A stretch of DNA of 64,000 bases, from NCBI GenBank assembly GCA_037384065.1, contig JARROJ010000003.1, positions 1-64,000 of the forward strand, read 5' to 3'. The stretch comes from JABDPF01 sp037384065. Lineage in GTDB: Bacteria > Pseudomonadota > Gammaproteobacteria > Xanthomonadales > SZUA-36. Numbering within the stretch: the stretch's first letter is position 1; each line of letters starts with the position of its first letter. The position numbers and the translations under genes were made by a program. Under the pieces are notes generated by a model, which searched no databases, was not told where the DNA came from, and saw only the letters and a list, made by a program, of their open reading frames with translations. Shown here piece by piece: positions 43,579 through 53,406 of the stretch.

Positions 43579-45228
43579 ATGCCCCGACACCCCCTGGCCG
43601 GCCAGCCGGCGCCCGATTCGATACTGGAGAACATTCCCCGCCTCGTCAGCCTGTACTACAGCCTGCAGCCAAACCCGGAGGACCCCGCTCAACGCGTCAG
43701 TTTCGGCACTTCGGGTCATCGCGGCTGCGCCCGCGACGGCAGCTTCAACGAAGCGCACATCCTGGCCATTAGCCAGGCCGTGTGCGAGTACCGCGCGGCG
43801 CAGGGGATCGACGGGCCGCTGTTCCTGGGCATCGATACGCATGCGCTGTCCGAACCGGCGCTGATCAGCGCCGTCGAGGTGTTCGCCGCCAACGGTGTGG
43901 ACGTGATGCTCGATGCAGCGGCTGGGTTTACGCCCACGCCGGTCGTCTCGCACGCGATCCTCGGCCACAACCGCGGCCGTGAATCGGGCCTGGCCGACGG
44001 CGTCGTTATCACCCCGTCCCACAACCCGCCGTCCGACGGCGGCTTCAAGTACAACCCGCCCAACGGCGGGCCGGCGGACACCGACATCACCGGGCGCATC
44101 GAGCAGCGCGCGAACGAATTGCTGGCTGCGCCGGGCGCCATTCGGCGCCTGCCGTGGGCCCGCGCCGTCAAGGCCGCCAACGTGCATCGCCACGACTACG
44201 TGACCCCCTACGTCGAGGACCTCGATGCCGTGATCGACATGCAGGCGATCCGCGCCGCCGGGGTGCGGATCGGCGCCGATCCGATGGGCGGCTCCGGCGT
44301 CGCCTTCTGGGAACCCATCGCCGAGCGCTACGGCCTGGATCTCGAGGTGGTCAACCGCACGGTCGACCCTTCGTTCCGCTTCATGCGCCTCGACAAGGAC
44401 GGCAAGATCCGCATGGACTGTTCCTCGCCCGCCGCGATGGCCGGCCTCATCGGCCTGAAGGACCGTTACGACATCGCGTTCGGCAACGACACCGATTTCG
44501 ACCGCCACGGCATCGTCGCGCCGAGCGTGGGGCTGATGAACCCGAATCACTACCTGTCGGTCGCGATCGCCTACCTGTTCGGTGAACGGGGGGGCTGGCC
44601 GGCCGATGCCGCGGTCGGCAAGACGCTGGTCAGCAGCAGCATGATCGACCGTATCGCCGACGACCTGGGACGCCGCCTGTGCGAAGTTCCCGTCGGCTTC
44701 AAGTGGTTCGTCGACGGCCTGCTGGACGGCTCGTTCGGTTTTGGCGGCGAGGAAAGCGCCGGCGCCTCGTTCCTGCGCCGCGACGGCACGGTCTGGACCA
44801 CCGACAAGGACGGCATTATTCTCGACCTGCTGGCCGCCGAGATCACCGCGCGTACGGGCCGCGATCCCGGGGCGCACTATCACGAGCTCGAGCAGCGCTT
44901 CGGATCGCCGGTCTACGAACGGCTCGACGCCCCGGCGACCCCGAAAGAAAAAGCCGTGCTGAAGAACCTGTCGCCCGAGCAGGTCACCGCGACCGAACTG
45001 GCCGGCGAGCCGATCACGGCCCGGCTGACCCGGGCGCCCGGCAACGGCGCCGCGCTCGGCGGACTCAAGGTCGTGACCGAGAACGGCTGGTTCGCCGCCC
45101 GGCCGTCGGGCACGGAGGACATTTACAAGATCTACGCGGAGAGTTTCCGCGGCACCGAGCACCTGGCCCTGATCCAGGAAGAAGCGCAGGAAATCGTGCG
45201 CCAGGCACTGGGAGAAAACAGCGGATGA
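43579..45228 (+). CDS. pgm: Phosphoglucomutase (alpha-D-glucose-phosphate specific)
   Basis: 549 residues, close to the E. coli Pgm length. It interconverts glucose 1-phosphate and glucose 6-phosphate. The phosphoserine is Ser147 in TPSHNPP; the metal loop is NDTDFDRHG; the sugar loop is GEESAGAS; the phosphate-binding loop is RPSGTED near the C terminus. ATG 43579 begins MPRHPLAGQPA. It links by function to the glucan enzymes at 59.5-64 kb and is coupled by ATGA to the downstream zinc peptidase. Confidence 0.96.
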   Translation: MPRHPLAGQPAPDSILENIPRLVSLYYSLQPNPEDPAQRVSFGTSGHRGCARDGSFNEAHILAISQAVCEYRAAQGIDGPLFLGIDTHALSEPALISAVEVFAANGVDVMLDAAAGFTPTPVVSHAILGHNRGRESGLADGVVITPSHNPPSDGGFKYNPPNGGPADTDITGRIEQRANELLAAPGAIRRLPWARAVKAANVHRHDYVTPYVEDLDAVIDMQAIRAAGVRIGADPMGGSGVAFWEPIAERYGLDLEVVNRTVDPSFRFMRLDKDGKIRMDCSSPAAMAGLIGLKDRYDIAFGNDTDFDRHGIVAPSVGLMNPNHYLSVAIAYLFGERGGWPADAAVGKTLVSSSMIDRIADDLGRRLCEVPVGFKWFVDGLLDGSFGFGGEESAGASFLRRDGTVWTTDKDGIILDLLAAEITARTGRDPGAHYHELEQRFGSPVYERLDAPATPKEKAVLKNLSPEQVTATELAGEPITARLTRAPGNGAALGGLKVVTENGWFAARPSGTEDIYKIYAESFRGTEHLALIQEEAQEIVRQALGENSG

Positions 45229-46097
45229 AATGGAAAGGGCGCCGACAGAGCGACAACGTCCAGGACATGCGCGGCCAGCGCGTGGTGCGCACGGCCGGCG
45301 CCGGCGCCGTGCTGAACCTGGTGGGCCGCACCTTCGGGCTGAAGGGCATCCTCTGGCTGGCCGTCATCGTCGGCGCGCTGTGGATCACCGGCCTGGTCGA
45401 CCCGTCGGCGTTTTTCGGCGGGCCGGTCCAGACCCGGTCCGGCCCGGTCGAAACCACCCCGGAGGAACAGGAACGGTACGATTTCGTCGCCGTGGTGCTG
45501 GCCGACACCGAGGATATCTGGAGCGCCGAATTCCGCAAGCGCGGCCGCGTGTACACCGAGCCCGAGCTGATCGTCTACCGCGACGCGGTCAATACCGGCT
45601 GCGGCATGGGCCAGGCGCAGATGGGGCCGTTCTACTGCCCGGCCGACCAGCGGGTATACATCGACCTGAGCTTCTACGACGAACTCGAACGGACCTTCCG
45701 GGCGCCCGGTGACTTCGCCCAGGCCTACGTGATCGCCCACGAGGTCGGACACCACGTGCAGAACCTGCTCGGCACCTCGGACCGGGTGCACCGCATGCGC
45801 GGCCGGCCCGATTACAACGAGTGGTCGGTGCGCCTCGAACTGCAGGCCGATTTCTACGCCGGCGTCTGGGCCCGGCACAACAGCCAGTACCTGGACCATG
45901 GCGATATCCGGGAGGCGCTGACGGCCGCCAACGCGATCGGCGACGACGCGATCCAGGGCCGCATGCAGGGCCGGGTCGTGCCGCACACCTTCACCCACGG
46001 CACCTCGGAGCAGCGCATGCGCTGGTTCAACAAGGGCCTGGAAACCGGCGACATGGAAGCCGGTGACACGTTCTCGATGCCGTACGGCCAGCTCTGA
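45225..46097 (+). CDS. ypfJ: YpfJ-type neutral zinc metallopeptidase
   Basis: 290 residues. One membrane helix (about 41-57) anchors a domain with the zinc motif HEVGHH (172-177) and the downstream ELQADFYAG block that supplies the third ligand. The N-terminal MKWKGRRQSDNVQDMRG is typical of YpfJ. The physiological substrate is unknown. It overlaps the pgm stop by four bases. Confidence 0.94.
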   Translation: MKWKGRRQSDNVQDMRGQRVVRTAGAGAVLNLVGRTFGLKGILWLAVIVGALWITGLVDPSAFFGGPVQTRSGPVETTPEEQERYDFVAVVLADTEDIWSAEFRKRGRVYTEPELIVYRDAVNTGCGMGQAQMGPFYCPADQRVYIDLSFYDELERTFRAPGDFAQAYVIAHEVGHHVQNLLGTSDRVHRMRGRPDYNEWSVRLELQADFYAGVWARHNSQYLDHGDIREALTAANAIGDDAIQGRMQGRVVPHTFTHGTSEQRMRWFNKGLETGDMEAGDTFSMPYGQL

Positions 46098-46116
46098 TCC
46101 GGCCCGCGCCGTCCGG

Positions 46117-46881
46117 TCAGGTCGCAAACCTGAAGCGCCCGGCGCCCGCGGGCCGGCCCGCCGCATCGAACCGGCGCTCTTCGAAAAACACTTCGCCGTC
46201 GCGGCCGAGCAACAGCACGGTGCTGCACCGCGTCCCGTAAACCGGCGAGCGGATGAACAGCTGCCGGGCCAGGTTTTCGGGCGCCAGCCGCGCCGCAACG
46301 CCGTCCGGCAACGTTCCGCCCACCGCGTGCGTATCGGTCAGCAGATCGAACAGCCGCTCCGGGTCCACGGTTTCGTCGGCCAGCAGCGCCGCGAGGCGCT
46401 CCCGGCCCGCGCTGACCTTCGGCCAGTCGGTGTCGAGCAGATGATTGCTCAGACCGTGCAGGCCGGACGTCACCGGCCGGGGATCCACGCCGCGGTTCGA
46501 CAGGTAAACCAGTTCGCCGGGGCGGCCCAGCAACAGGTTGAAACCCGCGTAATCGGTTCCCGCCGCGGCCAGCCCCCCCGCCGCCTCCAGCGGCTCGTCC
46601 GCCCCGGTCAGCCACGCGGTGACCAACTGCCCGCGTGAACGCCGCGCGTCGTGCGCCGACCGCGGCGTCTCCCGGTAATTGGTCAGCGCCGCGAAACGCC
46701 CGTGACGCGTGACGCCCAGCCAGGTGCCGCCGGCCTCCAGGTCGCGCCCGGCCAGGATTTCATCGTGCTCGGCCCAGAACCCAGCCGCCGCGGCCGGACG
46801 CTCATGAAACTCGTCCCGGTTGGCGGCGAGCACCAGCTCATAGCGCGGGTGCGCCCGCCAGGCGAACAGAATCAGGCACAT
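46117..46881 (-). CDS. NRDE (TANGO2-like) family protein
   Basis: 254 residues from ATG 46881, beginning MCLILFAWRAHPRYELVLAANRDE; the Cys2 and NRDE motif define the family. After processing, an N-terminal Cys nucleophile is plausible because the fold is Ntn-hydrolase-like, but no reaction is established. It converges on ypfJ and is divergent from the MFS gene. Confidence 0.9.
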   Translation of the reverse strand: MCLILFAWRAHPRYELVLAANRDEFHERPAAAAGFWAEHDEILAGRDLEAGGTWLGVTRHGRFAALTNYRETPRSAHDARRSRGQLVTAWLTGADEPLEAAGGLAAAGTDYAGFNLLLGRPGELVYLSNRGVDPRPVTSGLHGLSNHLLDTDWPKVSAGRERLAALLADETVDPERLFDLLTDTHAVGGTLPDGVAARLAPENLARQLFIRSPVYGTRCSTVLLLGRDGEVFFEERRFDAAGRPAGAGRFRFAT

Positions 46882-46982
46882 CGTTCGCACCGTGGGCGAC
46901 GCGCCCGAAACAGACCTTTTCCTGCAATCGTCTCGAACATGGTCTATACCCTATCAGGGAACATCGCGCTTCGAGGATACCA

Positions 46983-48281
46983 ATGATGCAATCACCGGCA
47001 CTGTTTATGTCGACCAGCGCTGCGGTTCGCTACAGCACCGGCGCCCTGGCCTATTTCGCCCAGGGCATTCCGATGGGCCTGCTGCACATCGCCCTGCCGG
47101 CCTGGCTGTCGACACAGGGCGTTTCGGCATCGGCCATCGCCGCGTTCCTCGGCGTCATCATGCTGCCCTGGGCCTTCAAACTGCTGGCCGGCCCGCTGAT
47201 GGATCACTTCGAATACCTGCCGATGGGCGCCAAGCGGCCCTGGGTGCTCGGTTGCCAGCTCGGCATGGTCGCCAGCCTGCTGTTTCTCGCCCGCGTCGAT
47301 GACCCGGTCGCCCAGATCGGCCTGCTGACGGCCATCGGCTTCGCCATCAACACCTTCACCGCCATGCAGGACGTCGCCGTGGACGGCATGGCCATCACCC
47401 TGGTGCCGCTGGAGGAAGAGGGGCGGCTCAATGCCTTCATGAGCTTCGGCAAGACCATCGGCTGGGCGGCCACCTCGGCGCTGACGGGAACCCTGCTGGT
47501 GGTCTACGGCATGACCGTGACGGCGGTCGTCTGCAGCCTGGTGACGGCACTCATTTTTCTGTACCTGCTGGCGGTGCGTGAACGGCGCAACGAGCGCCTG
47601 CTGCCCTGGAGCCGCGGCGAGGCGAGCCCGAAAAATGCGCCGCCCCCCTCGTTCCGGCAGGTATTCTCCGACCTCAACCACGTCCTCTGGACGCGGGCGA
47701 GCATCGTCATCATGCTGATCATGTTCATCGACGGCATCGTCAGCGGTTACGGCCGCGCGCTGATGCCCATCGCGGCCATCCAGGTGTTCGGATTCACCAC
47801 ACCGCAATGGTCCGATCTGAACGCGATCATGGGGCTGATCGGCGCCGTCGTCGCGCTGGCGCTCGGGCCCTTCATCGACCGCTTCGGGGCCAAGGCGATC
47901 ATGGGGCTGACGATCTTCCTGACCGGCGTGCACGCCTTCACGCTGGCCGGAACGCAGGAACTCTGGGCCAACGACACCTACGTGCTCGTGATGATGTCGC
48001 TGTGGATCCTGCTGCTGCCTGTCATCATGGTCTGTGCCCTCGCCCTAGCCATGAGTATCTGCTCCCACGCCGAATCGGCGACCCAGTTCGCGATCTACAT
48101 GTCCGTGTCCAACCTCGGCGCCACCGCGGGTTCGTTCTTCTACGGCGCCGTTGCGGACGTCACCAGCTGGCAACAGAACTACGCGCTGAAGGGCTTTCTC
48201 GTGTTCCTGCTGTTGCTGGCGATCCTGATGTACCGCTCGCACGGCCATCCGGAGCAGATCCTGGACGAACGCGAACCCTGA
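46983..48281 (+). CDS. MFS transporter, AmpG-like subgroup
   Basis: 432 residues with about 12 membrane helices. The N-terminal half has YFAQGIPMGLL and the FKLLAGPLMDHF loop, and AMQDVAVDGMA recalls the AmpG/acetyl-CoA-transporter branch of the major facilitator superfamily. The substrate cannot be assigned; muropeptides are only one possibility. CGAGGA precedes the start. Confidence 0.85.
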   Translation: MMQSPALFMSTSAAVRYSTGALAYFAQGIPMGLLHIALPAWLSTQGVSASAIAAFLGVIMLPWAFKLLAGPLMDHFEYLPMGAKRPWVLGCQLGMVASLLFLARVDDPVAQIGLLTAIGFAINTFTAMQDVAVDGMAITLVPLEEEGRLNAFMSFGKTIGWAATSALTGTLLVVYGMTVTAVVCSLVTALIFLYLLAVRERRNERLLPWSRGEASPKNAPPPSFRQVFSDLNHVLWTRASIVIMLIMFIDGIVSGYGRALMPIAAIQVFGFTTPQWSDLNAIMGLIGAVVALALGPFIDRFGAKAIMGLTIFLTGVHAFTLAGTQELWANDTYVLVMMSLWILLLPVIMVCALALAMSICSHAESATQFAIYMSVSNLGATAGSFFYGAVADVTSWQQNYALKGFLVFLLLLAILMYRSHGHPEQILDEREP

Positions 48282-48290
48282 GCGACGCGT

Positions 48291-48827
48291 TCAGTCGCTG
48301 CCGACACGGAACAGGACGAGCGGCTCGCGCCAGTCCAGCAGGCCGGACGCCGGGTCGGCGATCCGCGCGAGATGCGCCTCGGTGAGTTCACCGAGAATCA
48401 CGCTGCCCTCGAAGGCCTTGCCGGGGATTTCCCCGCGCTCGACCGCTTCGACGAACGCCTCCGGGTCGGGGTACCAGGCCCGCACCCGGTTCGGCGAATG
48501 GTCGACGACCACCCACTGGTAGCCGTGTTCGGTGTCCCGGTCCTCGACGCTGAAGAACACCAGGCCGGCCGTGCTGCGCACCGCGCCATCCAGCACCTCG
48601 AGTTCGGGGCCTTCCGCGCCGGACTCGATCCAGGCCACCTGCAGGCGACCCTGCGCCGCGTCACGGACCCGGGTCGTCACGGCGGCGCCGTCGGCGAGCC
48701 AGGTTCCCGACCAGCTTTCGTCCAGGGGAACCGCCGCTTCGCCCATCGGGCGCGGCGCGTAAACCGACTCGCAACCGGCCATGACCAGCACCGCAAAAAT
48801 GGTGATCAGCACGCACAATCGTTTCAT
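48291..48827 (-). CDS. Hypothetical lipoprotein
   Basis: 178 residues. The signal ends VMAGC (Cys19). The mature protein is beta-rich with TGTW-like SGTWLADG and VFFSVEDRD segments. No known family recognised. Converges on the MFS gene; the start is 62 bases from the divergent propeller gene. Confidence 0.75.
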   Translation of the reverse strand: MKRLCVLITIFAVLVMAGCESVYAPRPMGEAAVPLDESWSGTWLADGAAVTTRVRDAAQGRLQVAWIESGAEGPELEVLDGAVRSTAGLVFFSVEDRDTEHGYQWVVVDHSPNRVRAWYPDPEAFVEAVERGEIPGKAFEGSVILGELTEAHLARIADPASGLLDWREPLVLFRVGSD

Positions 48828-48889
48828 TACGTTTTCTCCCGCCGGGTTCTATAATCAACGTCCGAATCAGCCACCCCTCGGATTCCATC

Positions 48890-51800
48890 ATGTTCGCACA
48901 CTTGAAACCCGGTTTGCTCGTCCTTGCCGCCCTCGCGACGCTCGCCTGCGTCACCCCACCCGCGGCGGCCGCCGCCGGCACCGCAGCGCTCGAGGGTCTC
49001 GAATGGCGTAACGTCGGTCCCTGGCGGGGCGGCCGCGTGACCGCGGTAACCGGCATACCCGGCAACCGCTCGCTGTATTACATGGGCGCCACGGGCGGCG
49101 GCGTCTGGAAGACCGAAAACGCCGGGCGCACCTGGGAAAACCTCTCCGACGGGTTCTTCGAAGTCGGCACGATCGGTGCGATCGCGGTGTCCGAATCGGA
49201 CCCCAACGTGATCTACGTCGGCACCGGCGAGGCGCCGATCCGCGGCGTCACCACCAGCCACGGCGACGGGATGTGGAAATCCACCGACGGCGGCCGGACC
49301 TGGGCCCATATCGGCCTCGAGAACAGCGGCCAGATCGCGAACGTCCGCATCCATCCGAGCGACCCGGATGTCGCCTGGGTCGGCGTGCAGGGGCAGATCT
49401 GGGGGCCGAACGAGGAGCGCGGGGTGTTTCGCACGCGTGACGGCGGCGCAACCTGGGAGCACGTCCTGAAGATCGGCCCGCAGACCGGCGCATCGGATCT
49501 GCGCCTCGACCCGACCAATCCGCGCATCCTCTACGCCGCGATGTGGAACCACGGCCGCAAACCCTGGTACATCCATTCAGGCGGCACCGATGGCGGAATC
49601 TACAAATCGACCGACAGCGGCGACACCTGGACCAAGCTCACCGGCGGGCTGCCGGAAATGGTCGGCAAAGTCGCGGTGGACATCTCGGCCAGCCAGCCGC
49701 AGCGGGTCTACGCCCTGCTCGAGGCCGAACCCGGCCAGGGCGGCCTGTGGCGCAGCGACGACGGCGGCGCGACCTGGCGGCAGATGAACGGCCACCGCGT
49801 GCTGCATTCGCGGGCCTGGTACTACATCCACCTGGCCGCGGACCCGGTCGACCCGGACACCGTATACGTGCTCAATGTCCCGCTGATGAAATCGATCGAC
49901 GGCGGCCGCACCTTCGAGCGCATCGAAACGCCGCACGGCGACCACCACGACCACTGGATCAACCCTGCCGACAACCGCAACATGATCAACGGCAACGACG
50001 GCGGCGCGACCATCACCTTCGACGGCGGCGCGACCTGGTCGACGCTGATGAACCAGCCGACCGCGCAGTTCTACCGCGTGACCACCGACAACCAGGTGCC
50101 GTTCCGGATCTACGGCGGCCAGCAGGACAACACCACCGTGGCGATCGCCAGCCGCAGCCTGTACGGCGGCATCGGCGTGGCCGACTACTTCGACGCGGGC
50201 GGTGGCGAAAGCGCGCACATTGCGTTCGACCCGGACGACCCGCGGCTGATCTATGCGACCACGATCAACGGCACGCTGACCGAATACGACCACGCGACCG
50301 GTCTCGAGCGCATCATCATTCCCTACCCGGAACTCGTGTACGGCAAGGATTCGAAGGACCTCAAGTACCGCACCAACTGGAACGCGCCGGTGGCCGTCTC
50401 GCCCCATGACCCGGCCGTGATCTACTACGGCACCCAGAAACTGCTGCGCAGCAGCGACCGGGGCCTGAACTGGGAAGAGATCAGCGGCGACCTGACCCGC
50501 AACGACCCCGACAAGCAGGGCCGCAACGGCGGCCCCCTGACGCCCGAGAACGTCGGCGCCGAGTTCTACAACACGATTTTCTACATCGTCGAGTCGGCGC
50601 GCGAAGCGGGCGTCATCTGGGTCGGCAGCGATGACGGCCTGGTGCACATCAGCCGCGACAACGGCGCCAGCTGGACCGACGTGTCGCCGCCGCACAAGGG
50701 CGAGGCGATGATCAACGCCATCGAACTCAGCCCCCACGCCGACGGCACGGCCTACCTGGCCGTGGCGGCGTACAAACTGAATGACTTCAGTCCCTACATC
50801 TACAAGACGACCGATTACGGCCGGCGCTGGAAGCGCATCGACGAGGGCCTGCCCGAGGACACGTTCGTGCGCGTCGTGCGCGAAGATCCGCGCCGGGCCG
50901 GCCAGCTGTACGCCGGCACCGAGGCCGGAATGTTCGTTTCCTTCGACGACGGCGACCGCTGGCATTCGCTTGCGCTCAACCTGCCGCCGGTGCCGATCAC
51001 CGACCTGGCCATCCGCCAGGACAGCCTGGTCGCCGCGACCCAGGGACGTGGCTTCTGGGTGCTGGACGACCTGTTCATGGCGCGCGCCGCGGCGGCGGGC
51101 ATCGGCGACGAACCGGTCGAGGTGTTCGTTGCGGATGAAAATGTCCTGTTCCGCGGTCGCGGCTGGTCCTCGGAAGACTTCGAGGCCGAAAACCCGCCCT
51201 CGGGCGCGCGCATCCATTACCACCTGGCCGAAGCGCCGGCCGACGGCGACGTGCTGACGATCGAGATTCTCGACGCCGACGGCCAACGCGTGCGCGGGTT
51301 CGCGAGCGAAGAAACCGAGCACGAGCGCTGCGTGGCGCACAACGAGGACCCCCGCCGCCCGTACCGGCCGACCTATCCGCCGGCCGAGGCGGGCCTGAAT
51401 CACTGGGACTGGCGCGGCGACAGCGACCCCTTCCCCTGCGTGCGCGACATGACGTTGTTCGCGGGCCTGCGGGGCCCGCGGGTCGAGCCGGGAACCTACA
51501 CCGCGCGGGTCGAAGTCGGCGGCCAGCGCGCCGAAACGACGTTCCGCCTGGTGGACGATCCGCGCATCGATGCCGCGCCGGAGGACCGGCGGGCCTGGGC
51601 GGCGCGCGTCGCGGAAACGGCGAACCTGCTCGAGCGGACCCTGGTCGCGCTCGGCGACCTGCGCTCGACCCGCGACCAGGTTCAGGCGCTGATGGCCGTG
51701 CATCCGGACGAGACCGAACTGCAGGCGGCCGGCCGGGCCGTGCTGGACGCCATCGAAGCCTGGGATCACCGCGTGATCCAACCGCTGCATGAGACCTACG

Positions 51801-52033
51801 AGGACGAAGACGCCTGGGAGACGATGCTGGCCGGGCAGGTCCGCTTCCTGCTCGACGGCATGGAAGAGAGCGGCGCTCCGGTGACCGCCGGCGCGCTGGA
51901 CCGCCTGCGTGATCTGCAGGCCGAGTTCGACGGACTGGAACGCGAAAAGGGCCGCATCGAGAACGAACTGGTCGCGGCCATCAACCGCTGGGCCCGCGAG
52001 CGCGGCATTCCGCACATCGCGACCGGCGGCTGA
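48890..52033 (+). CDS. Large secreted Asp-box beta-propeller protein (VPS10/sortilin-like, glycosyl-hydrolase-like)
   Basis: 1047 residues with a signal peptide (about 1-26). The first 700 residues carry about ten Asp-box repeats (pattern S/T-x-D-x-G-x-T-W, for example STDGGRTWAH, SDDGGATWRQ, SRDNGASWTD), which form beta-propeller blades as in sortilin VPS10 domains, sialidases and xyloglucanases. No catalytic residues are evident, so binding rather than hydrolysis is possible. The last 150 residues form a helical region (VAETANLLERTL onward) often seen at the end of this bacterial family. Confidence 0.9.
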   Translation: MFAHLKPGLLVLAALATLACVTPPAAAAAGTAALEGLEWRNVGPWRGGRVTAVTGIPGNRSLYYMGATGGGVWKTENAGRTWENLSDGFFEVGTIGAIAVSESDPNVIYVGTGEAPIRGVTTSHGDGMWKSTDGGRTWAHIGLENSGQIANVRIHPSDPDVAWVGVQGQIWGPNEERGVFRTRDGGATWEHVLKIGPQTGASDLRLDPTNPRILYAAMWNHGRKPWYIHSGGTDGGIYKSTDSGDTWTKLTGGLPEMVGKVAVDISASQPQRVYALLEAEPGQGGLWRSDDGGATWRQMNGHRVLHSRAWYYIHLAADPVDPDTVYVLNVPLMKSIDGGRTFERIETPHGDHHDHWINPADNRNMINGNDGGATITFDGGATWSTLMNQPTAQFYRVTTDNQVPFRIYGGQQDNTTVAIASRSLYGGIGVADYFDAGGGESAHIAFDPDDPRLIYATTINGTLTEYDHATGLERIIIPYPELVYGKDSKDLKYRTNWNAPVAVSPHDPAVIYYGTQKLLRSSDRGLNWEEISGDLTRNDPDKQGRNGGPLTPENVGAEFYNTIFYIVESAREAGVIWVGSDDGLVHISRDNGASWTDVSPPHKGEAMINAIELSPHADGTAYLAVAAYKLNDFSPYIYKTTDYGRRWKRIDEGLPEDTFVRVVREDPRRAGQLYAGTEAGMFVSFDDGDRWHSLALNLPPVPITDLAIRQDSLVAATQGRGFWVLDDLFMARAAAAGIGDEPVEVFVADENVLFRGRGWSSEDFEAENPPSGARIHYHLAEAPADGDVLTIEILDADGQRVRGFASEETEHERCVAHNEDPRRPYRPTYPPAEAGLNHWDWRGDSDPFPCVRDMTLFAGLRGPRVEPGTYTARVEVGGQRAETTFRLVDDPRIDAAPEDRRAWAARVAETANLLERTLVALGDLRSTRDQVQALMAVHPDETELQAAGRAVLDAIEAWDHRVIQPLHETYEDEDAWETMLAGQVRFLLDGMEESGAPVTAGALDRLRDLQAEFDGLEREKGRIENELVAAINRWARERGIPHIATGG

Positions 52034-52042
52034 GACCGGGGC

Positions 52043-52906
52043 TCAGGCGAACCAGGCCGTCAGCGCGTCGGCAAAGCGGCCCGGCGCCGCCGGATCGGTG
52101 CGCAGGTAGAGCGACGGCTCGATCAACTCCTGCTCCATCAGGAGAAAATCGTCCGCGGCGTCGCGCACGAAGTCGATGCGGGCGTAAAGCGGCCGCAGCG
52201 CGAGCGCGCCCAGCGCCAGGTCAGCGCGCTCGCGCAGGCGCGCCGGCGGACGCGCCGGACGGACCTCCGCACCGTGCTCTTCCTGCGAGCGAAACTCACC
52301 GGACGCGGGCGTTTTCAGAATCGTGTGGCTGTACCGGCCACCGAAGTAGAACAGCGAGTACTCGCCCTCGTCGAGAATGTGCGGCATGAACGGCTGGACC
52401 AGCGCGCGGCGGCCGCGAAACCGCTGCGCGATCCGCGTGCGCCGCGCCGTCGGTTCGTCGGCGGAAACGCGCCAGGCGTCCTCGCCGTTGGCGCCGATCA
52501 CCGGCTTGATCACCAGCGTTTCGCTGCCCAGGCGTTCCGCCCAGGCCGCGAACTGCCCCGCCTCCACGCGGTCGGGCCAGAGCGTCGGCACGATGCCGAC
52601 ACCGCGCTCGGCCAGGTCGCGCAGATAGGTTTTTTCGAGGTTCCAGCGGACCAGGTCCAGCGGATTGGCGAGGCGGGTCTGCCGGTCGATGTCGTGCAGC
52701 ACCGACAGAAACCCCGGCACGTCGTGCCAGTAGTCCCACGTCGAACGGATAACGACGGCGTCGAAGTCGGACCAGGGCCGCGCGGTTTGCCGCCAGGACA
52801 GCGTCGCAACCGACCAGCCGCGCTCGGCCAGCGGCGCGATCGCATGCTCGTCGTCGATGACGAAATCGCCCACCTCGTCGAGGGTGAGAAAGGCGCAGTG
52901 TTTCAC
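52043..52906 (-). CDS. ATP-grasp domain protein (DcsG/glutathione synthetase-like)
   Basis: 287 residues from GTG 52906. N-terminal blocks DDEHAIAPLAERG and DAVVIRSTWDYW match the ATP-grasp group that includes the D-cycloserine ligase DcsG and prokaryotic glutathione-synthetase-like proteins. The nucleotide region LVIKPVIGANGEDAWR and the metal-binding LYARIDFVRD and LLMEQELIEPSLY blocks are intact. ATP-dependent carboxylate-amine ligation is expected; the substrates are unknown. It starts 11 bases after the MAPEG gene. Confidence 0.9.
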   Translation of the reverse strand: MKHCAFLTLDEVGDFVIDDEHAIAPLAERGWSVATLSWRQTARPWSDFDAVVIRSTWDYWHDVPGFLSVLHDIDRQTRLANPLDLVRWNLEKTYLRDLAERGVGIVPTLWPDRVEAGQFAAWAERLGSETLVIKPVIGANGEDAWRVSADEPTARRTRIAQRFRGRRALVQPFMPHILDEGEYSLFYFGGRYSHTILKTPASGEFRSQEEHGAEVRPARPPARLRERADLALGALALRPLYARIDFVRDAADDFLLMEQELIEPSLYLRTDPAAPGRFADALTAWFA

Positions 52907-52917
52907 GGCGCGCGGGC

Positions 52918-53304
52918 TCAACCGAGCAGTTGCAGCACCACGCCGATGAGTGCGCCGACGAGCAGCACCGCGTTGGCCAGCAGCGTGACCCCCATGCCGG
53001 GACCCCGCGATTTCGGATCGCGCGCGTACTCCCAGGCGTACAGTTGGCGCCCCAGGATGAACAGCGCGCCGGGCACCCAGGCCCAGCGGGCGCTGACGTA
53101 ACTGGCGAACAGCATCAACGACGGCACGAACACGATCAGTTGCTCGAGCGTGTTCATCTGCACCCGGTACAGCCGTTCCCAGCGCTCGTCGCCCGACGTT
53201 CGGGGCGCCTCGACGCCGTAGCGGACGCGCGCGGCGCCGACGCGCAGGGTGAAATACACGTACTGGGCCAGGGCGATCAGGATGATCAGGGCAATCAGGT
53301 CCAT
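52918..53304 (-). CDS. MAPEG family membrane protein
   Basis: 128 residues from ATG 53304 with four predicted helices. The motif RVQMNTLEQLIVFVPSL (about 50-66) is the MAPEG signature. Members include microsomal glutathione transferases and leukotriene synthases; the bacterial role is unclear. Paired on the same strand with a glutathione-synthetase-like ATP-grasp gene, so a thiol-related pathway is a tempting but untested inference. Confidence 0.92.
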   Translation of the reverse strand: MDLIALIILIALAQYVYFTLRVGAARVRYGVEAPRTSGDERWERLYRVQMNTLEQLIVFVPSLMLFASYVSARWAWVPGALFILGRQLYAWEYARDPKSRGPGMGVTLLANAVLLVGALIGVVLQLLG

Positions 53305-53353
53305 CGGGGTCTCCCGCATGCGGAAGGCCGGCCGCCCGGTCGCCCGTCATGCA

Positions 53354-53381
53354 TTCAAAGTTCACGGTCTCGCTGTAGAAT
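53354..53381 (+). promoter_or_regulatory. Candidate promoter of the PycTM-like gene
   Basis: TTCAAA (53354-53359), a 16-base spacer and TAGAAT (53376-53381), 25 bases before the ATG at 53407. The -10 matches five of six bases and the -35 four. Confidence 0.5.
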
Positions 53382-53406
53382 AGCGGAAACAGTGGGGATT
53401 CCCAGC

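Noticed and set aside
49577..52015. 812-codon minus-strand frame inside the Asp-box propeller gene
   Set aside because: No motifs; the plus strand has a signal peptide and about ten Asp boxes.
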